DNA of 11,899 nucleotides from Clostridiales bacterium. Lineage in GTDB: Bacteria; Bacillota; Clostridia; Christensenellales; Christensenellaceae. Location: the NCBI GenBank assembly GCA_003343685.1, contig QAKS01000045.1:1-11899 (forward strand). The letters run 5' to 3'. The translations under genes and the position numbers were made by a program. Under the pieces are notes generated by a model. It made no database searches. It was given only the letters and a program-made list of their open reading frames with translations, and was not told where the DNA came from. Positions 6,990-11,899 of this stretch are shown piece after piece (position 1 is the first letter of the stretch; each line of letters opens with the position of its first letter).

Positions 6990-8248
6990 TTGATGCCACC
7001 TCCCATCATTTTCAAAGCCTCATCCTCGCGTCTGCCGTTTTTCACTGCAATGCCCTCAATGATGCCCAGCTGGATCATTGAGGCAATCATTGAGCTTCCC
7101 CCATAGCTGACAAAGGGCAGCGTAATGCCCGTCAGGGGGATCAGCTTGATTACCCCGCCGATAATGATAAAGCACTGCACCGCCAGCATCGCCGTACACC
7201 CGAATACCATCAGCGCATCATAGGTGCTGCGCGTATTCATGGCGATGAGCATTCCCCTGATCACAAAAATCAGGTAAAAACAGATGATAAAAATGCCGAC
7301 GATAATGCCGAATTCCTCTCCGATTACGGTGAAAATATAGTCGGTATGTCCGGCGGGAATAGATTCCGGTGAGCCCAGCCCCAGCCCTACTCCCGTAAGC
7401 CCGCCGCTGGCCAGCGCCATCAGCCCCTGTACGATCTGATATCCGTCCGTCTGGTAGGATGCCCACGGATCCAGCCACACCTCCACGCGCGTCCGCACAT
7501 GAGAGAACAGAAAATAGCTGCCTACCGCACCCGCCCCAAGCACGCCCACGCCGCCCAGCGTCAGCCAGACTCTGCCCGTGGCGGAATAGAACATCAGCAA
7601 AAACGTAATCGCTATGAGCAGCGCCGAACCGAGATCTTTTGCCACCACCTGTATGATAACGCAGGCCGCCGTAAATATCATATAGGGAATAAACGATCTG
7701 AGCTTATCACGGGTAGACAGGAAAAATGCCGATACCATAATAAACAGAACCTTGGCAATTTCGCTGGGCTGGAAGGAAAATCCCCCTATGTTAATCCAGT
7801 TTTTGGCGCCGCCAATCGTCCTTCCGAGAACAATAGCGCTTATCAGCAGCAGCAGCGTCATTCCCATAAACAGCCAGTTCAGCTTGCCAAAGTCCCTGCT
7901 GCGGCGCACCAGAATCATCACCACCACCATAGCTACGTTTCCGATCAGCACGCAAATCATCTGCTTCAGCGCCAGATCCGGATTCATCCTGTAAATGACG
8001 AGTACGCCAAACGCCCACAAAAAATCTGCCGCCAGCAATACAATTCTGTCAATATGCCGGAACGCATAGCGGATTACATTGTACTGCACCACGATAAAAA
8101 ACGGTATCACTACCCCGAAAAACAGCGCCACCATATCGATCCCGGCACCCTCTTCCCTGCCGCGGAGCGCGAGAAGGAAAAATCCAGACGCAATGGTCAG
8201 CACCAAAAGGAGCAGAATCAGGCCCGCGCTTTTACGTCTAATCGTCAT
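6986..8248 (-). CDS. SEDS-family peptidoglycan glycosyltransferase (FtsW/RodA/SpoVE type)
   Basis: This polytopic membrane protein (420 residues, about 10 helices) polymerises lipid II into glycan strands. Family motifs are clear: GGAKNWINIGGFSFQPSE (147–163), KDLGSA with the presumed catalytic Asp205, DGYQIVQGLMALASGGLTG (268–286), DYIFTVIGEEFG (303–314) and the C-terminal LPFVSYGGSS (377–386). The start is set at ATG 8248 (MTIRRKS), with AGGGGA about 6 nt upstream inside the end of the FHA gene. The frame is open up to 8284, but that extension only overlaps the FHA gene. The start overlaps the FHA stop (8238) by 11 nt and its own stop overlaps the PBP start, so three genes are coupled. The FHA–SEDS–PBP order resembles mycobacterial fhaB…rodA–pbpA. 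I leave the symbol open because FtsW, RodA and SpoVE cannot be separated by eye. Confidence 0.95.
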   Translation of the reverse strand: MTIRRKSAGLILLLLVLTIASGFFLLALRGREEGAGIDMVALFFGVVIPFFIVVQYNVIRYAFRHIDRIVLLAADFLWAFGVLVIYRMNPDLALKQMICVLIGNVAMVVVMILVRRSRDFGKLNWLFMGMTLLLLISAIVLGRTIGGAKNWINIGGFSFQPSEIAKVLFIMVSAFFLSTRDKLRSFIPYMIFTAACVIIQVVAKDLGSALLIAITFLLMFYSATGRVWLTLGGVGVLGAGAVGSYFLFSHVRTRVEVWLDPWASYQTDGYQIVQGLMALASGGLTGVGLGLGSPESIPAGHTDYIFTVIGEEFGIIVGIFIICFYLIFVIRGMLIAMNTRSTYDALMVFGCTAMLAVQCFIIIGGVIKLIPLTGITLPFVSYGGSSMIASMIQLGIIEGIAVKNGRREDEALKMMGGGIK

Positions 8249-8699
8249 CCTCGTCTCCCCTTTCCTTGATGTATACATATACATCGAGCTCGCCGAACGT
8301 CACCACATCCCCTGTGAAAATTCTGTGGGTCTTTGCAGCGCGCCTGCCGTTGATCTTTACCTCGCTGTTGTTTAAAGGCGTCAAAAACAGCTTTCCGTCC
8401 CGCATCGTCATGCGCGCATGGTTTTTCTGGATGCTGGGATGGGTGATGTAAATATCCGCACTTCGGGAGCTTCCCACCAGATTTTCCTCCATAATCCCGA
8501 TGCGGGTGCCGTCGATATCGGGATTGTCATCCATAATTTCAATATAACCCTTATACTGGGTTACCTCGCCGATAATGTTCTTGCGCTGGCGATATTCTGA
8601 CAAGGAGACCGCTGCCATGCTGAACAGCATAATCCCGATGACGATTATAAACCAGTATTTCATCACGAAGGCAATCGCCTCGTACATCGCGCTGTCCAT
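8238..8699 (-). CDS. Membrane-anchored FHA-domain protein
   Basis: This protein has 153 residues, an N-terminal transmembrane helix (about 14–33), a short basic linker and a C-terminal FHA beta-sandwich (about 68–145) facing the cytoplasm. FHA landmarks are visible: G76 in LVGSSRSADI, the SIQKNHARM strand with conserved H94, and VKINGRR (115–120). However, the residues that normally hold phosphothreonine look replaced. The Arg of the GR motif is Ser77, the Ser three residues before His94 is Gln91, and the NGT turn is SEV. The ATG at 8699 has GGAGGG 6 nt upstream. It precedes and overlaps the SEDS gene, so it probably regulates or scaffolds that synthase. FHA–SEDS–PBP linkage is also known in Actinobacteria, where a Ser/Thr kinase is next door; none is present here. 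The acidic tail (EDDD) is short. Confidence 0.9.
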   Translation of the reverse strand: MDSAMYEAIAFVMKYWFIIVIGIMLFSMAAVSLSEYRQRKNIIGEVTQYKGYIEIMDDNPDIDGTRIGIMEENLVGSSRSADIYITHPSIQKNHARMTMRDGKLFLTPLNNSEVKINGRRAAKTHRIFTGDVVTFGELDVYVYIKERGDEDDD

Positions 8700-8715
8700 A
8701 GTACGCCCTCCTTCT

Positions 8716-9258
8716 TTACTTTCCGCCCTGCATCAGCTTATTGCGTATATTCTTTGCGTAGTAAAGCGTAACCTTTGAATACAGAAAGTCAAATACAACG
8801 AAAGCCGCCTCCAAAATCACTGCCACCAGCCATAATGCCATATCTGCAAAAAAGCCCGTCAGGAAAATGTCTCTTGCCAGCAGATAAATCAGCACCACAA
8901 AGACGTCAAAATACACCAGCTTGAAAATATATGCTATTGCTTTGTTCGTCATCTTTTCAATATAGTATTTCGCAATTCCATAATGCCCGAACAACAGGAC
9001 ATACGGGAGCACCATCGTTAAATCCGGCACGATCAAAAGCCCCAGCAAAGATACGGCGATATATTCAAGCACAGCCATAGACGGCTGATCCTCAAGCAGC
9101 AGAGGCGTTACGAATATGCTGGACAGAAAGTACATGGATACCCGCAAATTCGGCACCAGTACGCCGATATACAGCACAATGAGCGACAGCGCCGCCATCA
9201 TGGACGCCAGCGCTATTCTATAAGTCTTATGCAGATATTTACTGTTGAATCTTGCCAT
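8716..9258 (-). CDS. Small polytopic membrane protein, ECF-S-component-like
   Basis: This 180-residue protein has about five hydrophobic helices (about 15–36, 42–56, 63–90, 108–128 and 138–160) and basic ends (MARFNSKYLHKTY and KNIRNKLMQGGK). The first helix region (LASMMAALSLIVLYIG followed by a loop and LSSIFVTPLLLE) resembles S-components of energy-coupling factor transporters and YybS/DUF2232-like membrane proteins, which bind small substrates. The match is by general pattern only; no substrate can be named, and no EcfA/EcfT genes are in the window. The ATG at 9258 has AGGAGAG about 8 nt upstream. It sits 16 nt after the J-protein gene and 16 nt before the FHA gene, inside the same operon, so a link to the envelope is plausible but unproven. 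Confidence 0.75.
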   Translation of the reverse strand: MARFNSKYLHKTYRIALASMMAALSLIVLYIGVLVPNLRVSMYFLSSIFVTPLLLEDQPSMAVLEYIAVSLLGLLIVPDLTMVLPYVLLFGHYGIAKYYIEKMTNKAIAYIFKLVYFDVFVVLIYLLARDIFLTGFFADMALWLVAVILEAAFVVFDFLYSKVTLYYAKNIRNKLMQGGK

Positions 9259-9274
9259 TATTCACACTCTCCTC

Positions 9275-9898
9275 TCACCTGCACCCGCCGCCGCAGCAGA
9301 GATTCAGGCACATGAGGCTCGTACAGATGTCGCATACTGAGCAGCCTCCGACGTTTTGCCCGCCGCCGTAAAAATCGTTGTAAGCATTGGCCCGCCCCAT
9401 GTTGTTTGTCTGTGCAAAAGCCTGCGCATATTCGCTGTTTGAGGGATCCATGCTGTGAGCTGTGGCAAAGTTCTGCCGCGCTCCATCATACCATCCCCGT
9501 CTTAAATTTACTACGCCCATGAGAAAATACCATTCCGCGTCCTTTTGGGCCATACCGTTTAAAATAGCTTCCGCTCCCGCCAAATCGTTCATCTGTATTC
9601 TCTGGCGCACCGTCTGGTATTTTGCACTGCCCGTACCCGCGTTTCCGTACCCCGCGCCATAGCCGCCGTATCCGCCGCCATAGGCGTTTCCGCCTTCGCC
9701 GGTGCTCTTGCCCTGCTTGATACGCTGTATTTCGTCGTATGCGGCATTAATCTGCTTCAATTTCTCAGAAGCCAGATTTTTCATGGACTCGTCCGCATAT
9801 TTATCGGGATGGTACTTTTTTACCAGTTCGCGGTATGCCTTTTTAATCTCGCCGTCAGAGGCGCTCCTGCTTACGCCCAACACACTGTATGGATCCAT
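9275..9898 (-). CDS. J-domain protein with Gly-rich linker, TPR-like region and Cys-rich tail
   Basis: This 207-residue class III J-protein (not DnaJ itself) should stimulate an Hsp70 (DnaK) ATPase and recruit it to a client. The J domain (1–62) has [10 protein letters not shown] and the essential HPD at 30–32. A Gly/Tyr/Ala linker (about 67–92) follows, then a helical TPR-like region (about 95–165). The tail (about 178–207) is unusual, with seven cysteines in the last 22 residues (C186, C189, C192, C197, C201, C202, C206), suggesting metal binding or lipidation-like membrane contact. There is no DnaJ zinc-finger or substrate domain. Its ATG shares one base with the TAA of the preceding DUF5685 gene (TAATG at 9900–9896). 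The two are thus translationally coupled, and the client may well be the DUF5685 protein. Confidence 0.9.
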   Translation of the reverse strand: MDPYSVLGVSRSASDGEIKKAYRELVKKYHPDKYADESMKNLASEKLKQINAAYDEIQRIKQGKSTGEGGNAYGGGYGGYGAGYGNAGTGSAKYQTVRQRIQMNDLAGAEAILNGMAQKDAEWYFLMGVVNLRRGWYDGARQNFATAHSMDPSNSEYAQAFAQTNNMGRANAYNDFYGGGQNVGGCSVCDICTSLMCLNLCCGGGCR

Positions 9899-10743
9899 TA
9901 CTTCCCTTTCCCCAACACATATTCGGTCTTTTTGTAAAGCCCGCCGAACATAATGTTGTCCGTTATTCCCTTATTTTTCTTTATTTCTAAAAGCCCATAG
10001 GCCCCGGATGCCGCCTCAAGGGACGCCACAAGACCGAATTCCGCCTCTTTTCCGACCGTATCGGCTTTCCTTTCCATTGCTTTTTTTCCGTATTTCACCA
10101 CATAGGGATTATAATTCCCGCTTTTTGCGTCCTTCTCCGCATCGTCATACGCATCAATCAGGTAAATCCATCGTCCCAGATTGTATCCTGCCACGGCAAG
10201 CGGCTCCTTTGGTTCGTATGCGATTCCCCGGAAGATTTCCGCCAGCATGCGCGCAAACGGATCTGCCGCCCGATCTGCATCACCCGGTTTGTCCGACCTT
10301 TCCATCTCTGATATCTCCGCCATGGCCGTGCTGATTGCCCGTGCTGCCGCGGGAAAGCGCTCGCTCGCTCTTTTGCCCGCCCGAGAGAGTACAGCGGCGC
10401 CTGCGGCCGAAATGGGCGAAAAACCGTCCTTTTTGTCATCTTTCAGCTTCTCCACCGCCAGCATAACATTGACCGCCGCCGCATATTCCCGTCCCTCATC
10501 AATGGCGTAGGTTTTTCTGCGCAGGGGACTTGCCGGGCAGCGCGACTGCCGAAACTCCGCCGGTTTTTCAAAAAGGGCGCCGTATAACGTATACAAAAAG
10601 GTGCAGTCATAGTTCAGCAGCAGACGCGACAGGGAAGAGCAGCTCTCGCCTATGGCGTGGCACAGCCCGCAGTAATATGCGCGAAAGGTTTCCCACTCCT
10701 TTATTTTCAGCTCCGGCTTATATACCGTCACGTATCCAAACAA
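9898..10743 (-). CDS. DUF5685 family protein
   Basis: This 281-residue, mostly alpha-helical soluble protein has the typical DUF5685 start ([20 protein letters not shown] then YCGLCHA at 24–30). The CxxC(H) motif plus C36, C47 and C69 may bind metal. A second conserved block at about 188–212 ([18 protein letters not shown] followed by SGNYNP) is rich in Asp and resembles by eye the second Asp-rich helix of squalene/phytoene synthases. The function of DUF5685 is unknown to me. A TTG start at 10743 is chosen: GGAGG lies 6 nt upstream, and it gives the family N-terminus. No alternative ATG in frame preserves that N-terminus. It is the first gene of the seven-gene operon, about 92 nt after a predicted transcription start, and its stop overlaps the J-protein start. 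Confidence 0.85.
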   Translation of the reverse strand: MFGYVTVYKPELKIKEWETFRAYYCGLCHAIGESCSSLSRLLLNYDCTFLYTLYGALFEKPAEFRQSRCPASPLRRKTYAIDEGREYAAAVNVMLAVEKLKDDKKDGFSPISAAGAAVLSRAGKRASERFPAAARAISTAMAEISEMERSDKPGDADRAADPFARMLAEIFRGIAYEPKEPLAVAGYNLGRWIYLIDAYDDAEKDAKSGNYNPYVVKYGKKAMERKADTVGKEAEFGLVASLEAASGAYGLLEIKKNKGITDNIMFGGLYKKTEYVLGKGK

Positions 10744-10796
10744 TCGGCGCCTCCATCTGCTTGATCAGGCTCTTTCTTTTTCCGCCGCTTCTCCCT

Positions 10797-10812
10797 GCTG
10801 TAAAACAACAGC
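10797..10812 (-). other. Small hairpin in the operon leader
   Basis: A 5-bp inverted repeat (GCTGT / ACAGC, 6-nt loop) lies in the predicted 5' leader of the DUF5685 operon. It is too short to call an attenuator. No riboswitch was recognised. Confidence 0.2.
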
Positions 10813-10841
10813 GAAAAACAGCCTGTCTGATCCACCGTATT

Positions 10842-10869
10842 ATTATAACATCATTTACATCAGATTCAA
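10842..10869 (-). promoter_or_regulatory. Sigma-A-type promoter of the DUF5685–uvrC operon
   Basis: On the - strand, TTGAAT (10869–10864) and a perfect TATAAT (10847–10842) are separated by 16 nt. Transcription would begin near 10835, leaving a leader of about 92 nt before the TTG start at 10743. The site lies in the 165-bp gap after the acetyltransferase gene. Confidence 0.6.
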
Positions 10870-10908
10870 TCAACAACGGCCTCCAAAATGGGAAACCTTA
10901 CAAAAAAT

Positions 10909-11430
10909 TCAAAAATTCCCGCGCCGGCCTTTCAGAATATAGCACCTGTTATCCATTATACGTCCGTCAAACAGTTTTTCACACAGCAACAGCGTCCCCT
11001 CATATTCGAATCCGCATTTTTCCAGAACCCTCTGCGATCTCCTGTTCTGTGTGTAGCAATATGCTGAGATTGCGCAATATCTGCTCAGGCCATACTCCGC
11101 CACAGCGCGCGCCGCCTCGGTCATGAGTCCCCTTCCCCAATACGGCTCTGCTAAAGCATATCCCAGCATCTTTACACCATCATACTGCCGCTTATCGTCC
11201 TCCACAAGCCCTATGGTGCCGATCAGTCTGTCATTTTCCCTCAGGATCATTCCGAACACGTCTCTTTTACCCAGAAATATCTCCTTCATGACTGCCCGCG
11301 TCTCCTCCACGCTTTCGTGCGGCTTCCATCCGGCATTCGGCCCGACGTTTTTATTTCTTGAATATTCAAATATATCCGACTCATCCTCCTCTTGCACCGG
11401 ACGGAGCACCAACCTTTTCGTCTCAATCAT
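10909..11430 (-). CDS. GNAT acetyltransferase, RimJ/RimL type
   Basis: This 173-residue single-domain GNAT enzyme transfers an acetyl group from acetyl-CoA to an amine. The start ETKRLVLRPVQEED is the hallmark of the RimJ/RimL subfamily (Acetyltransf_3), which acetylates protein N-termini or small amines; the substrate here is unknown. The acetyl-CoA-binding loop is seen as YWGRGLMTEAA (near residues 94–104, form R/QxxGxG/A), and the C-terminal part has NRRSQRVLEKCGFEYEG, the usual beta/alpha element. The ATG at 11430 is preferred over the GTG at 11433, since GGAG lies 7 nt upstream of it. The ribosome-binding segment is tandemly duplicated (11432–11461). The gene stands alone between a terminator and the promoter of the next operon. 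Stop TGA at 10911–10909. Confidence 0.9.
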   Translation of the reverse strand: MIETKRLVLRPVQEEDESDIFEYSRNKNVGPNAGWKPHESVEETRAVMKEIFLGKRDVFGMILRENDRLIGTIGLVEDDKRQYDGVKMLGYALAEPYWGRGLMTEAARAVAEYGLSRYCAISAYCYTQNRRSQRVLEKCGFEYEGTLLLCEKLFDGRIMDNRCYILKGRRGNF

Positions 11431-11431
11431 C

Positions 11432-11461
11432 ACAATTCTCCTTTTTACAGTTCTCCTTTTT
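11432..11461 (-). repeat. 15-bp tandem duplication carrying the ribosome binding site
   Basis: ACAATTCTCCTTTTT (11432–11446) is followed directly by ACAGTTCTCCTTTTT (11447–11461), 14 of 15 bases identical. On the coding (-) strand each unit supplies an AAAAAGGAGAA Shine–Dalgarno core. Only the proximal one is at a usable distance from ATG 11430. Confidence 0.85.
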
Positions 11462-11472
11462 TATCATACCAT

Positions 11473-11519
11473 AAAAAGTCCCGGCCTCGGCAAAACACCG
11501 GACAGCCGGAACGCTTTTT
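11473..11519. terminator. Intrinsic terminator between the MATE and GNAT genes
   Basis: GTCCCGGC (11478–11485) pairs with GCCGGAAC (11505–11512) in an 8-bp GC-rich stem with one wobble. It is flanked by five As on the left (11473–11477) and five Ts on the right (11515–11519). On the - strand the T run follows the stem directly, so it terminates the MATE transcript; it may also work on the + strand. Confidence 0.75.
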
Positions 11520-11551
11520 ACACATCAGCTCGCCTCAATACGGCCCTGCTT

Positions 11552-11899
11552 TTATATTTTTTCCGAATTTCCGGGCGAAACTGCCTTCCTGAACTGAACG
11601 AAAAACAGTATGGCTGTAAATGTCACCGCAAGAAAATCAGCCACCGGTTCTGCCGCAAATACTGCTGTAGTCTTGTCCTGAAAAACCCCCAGCAGCGGCA
11701 AAATATAAATCAGCGGTATGAGAAGAACGATCTTCCTCATCAACGCCGCCGCAAGAGATGCCTTTGCATTTCCCAAGGCGATAAACGTCTGCTGACATGC
11801 GATCTGTACGCCGAACAACAGCAGCACCGCCATGTAAATTCTGAGTGCGCGGGATGTAAACTCCACCAATGACGGATCGTTATTAAAAATTAATACAAA
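11552..11899 (-). CDS. MATE-family multidrug/metabolite transporter, C-terminal part (cut by window edge)
   Basis: The frame is open to the right edge (FVLIFNNDPSLVEFTSRALRI…), so only the last about 115 residues are present and the true start lies outside. The segment contains a loop with a DPS–(L/I) pattern and helices at about 20–45 (YMAVLLLFGVQIACQQTFIALG), 52–70 (KIVLLIPLIYILPLLG) and 80–102. This is the layout of the last helices of MATE (NorM/DinF-like) Na+/H+ antiporters. NAKASLAAALMRK is the cytoplasmic loop between helices that is typical of clostridial MATE proteins. It would export drugs or metabolites; the substrate is unknown. It ends 39 nt before the stem of the terminator at 11473–11519. 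Confidence 0.8.
   Translation of the reverse strand, partial: FVLIFNNDPSLVEFTSRALRIYMAVLLLFGVQIACQQTFIALGNAKASLAAALMRKIVLLIPLIYILPLLGVFQDKTTAVFAAEPVADFLAVTFTAILFFVQFRKAVSPGNSEKI

Noticed and set aside
7499-8269. 256-codon + strand open frame rich in His and Gln
   Set aside because: It is a shadow of the SEDS gene; the His runs come from the reverse complement of hydrophobic codons.
10870-10900. 7-bp stem with two G·T pairs after the GNAT stop
   Set aside because: Weak pairing and no T run following, so not called a terminator.
11123-11872. 249-codon + strand open frame
   Set aside because: It crosses the GNAT gene, the terminator and the MATE gene on the opposite strand, all better supported.

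Overview
The window looks like a chromosomal segment from a Firmicute of the class Clostridia. The evidence is strong AGGAGG-type ribosome binding sites, the clostridial DUF5685–J-protein pair, a UvrC of Gram-positive type, and the run of FHA, SEDS and class B PBP genes. The genus cannot be told from the sequence. No tRNA, rRNA, CRISPR array or complete insertion sequence was seen.

Left part (1–2425, + strand, visibly AT-richer): the 3' part of a gene for a membrane-anchored surface protein, then two adjacent small paralogous genes. The second paralogue is interrupted by a -1 frame change exactly at an in-phase T TTT TTA slippery heptamer. After these comes a start-less fragment that reads as the C-terminal end of an RHS/YD-repeat core joined to an Ig-like strand segment. 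Small duplicated genes next to an RHS remnant is how immunity genes of polymorphic toxin loci are usually arranged. I infer that this is a decayed or displaced toxin-immunity island; the toxin itself is not in the window.

Middle (2470–3672, - strand): a 400-residue protein with a C-terminal four-cysteine zinc-ribbon-like motif (probably the DUF6076 family), separated from the + strand island by a short convergent intergenic region with a weak terminator.

Right part (3755–10743, - strand, GC-richer): a tight seven-gene run read right to left. It holds a DUF5685 protein, a J-domain protein with a cysteine-rich tail, a small polytopic membrane protein, a membrane-anchored FHA protein, a SEDS-family (FtsW/RodA) glycosyltransferase, a class B penicillin-binding protein and UvrC. 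Gaps are at most 16 nt or are overlaps, and a good sigma-A-type promoter lies in front of the first gene, so one operon is likely. SEDS plus class B PBP form a peptidoglycan synthase, and the FHA protein is probably its accessory factor. Its pThr-contacting residues appear to be replaced, and no Ser/Thr kinase gene is nearby. UvrC (nucleotide excision repair) rides at the end of the operon.

Far right (10909–11899, - strand): a RimJ/RimL-type GNAT acetyltransferase gene with an exactly duplicated ribosome-binding segment, a strong terminator, and the 3' end of a MATE-family transporter gene that runs off the window.
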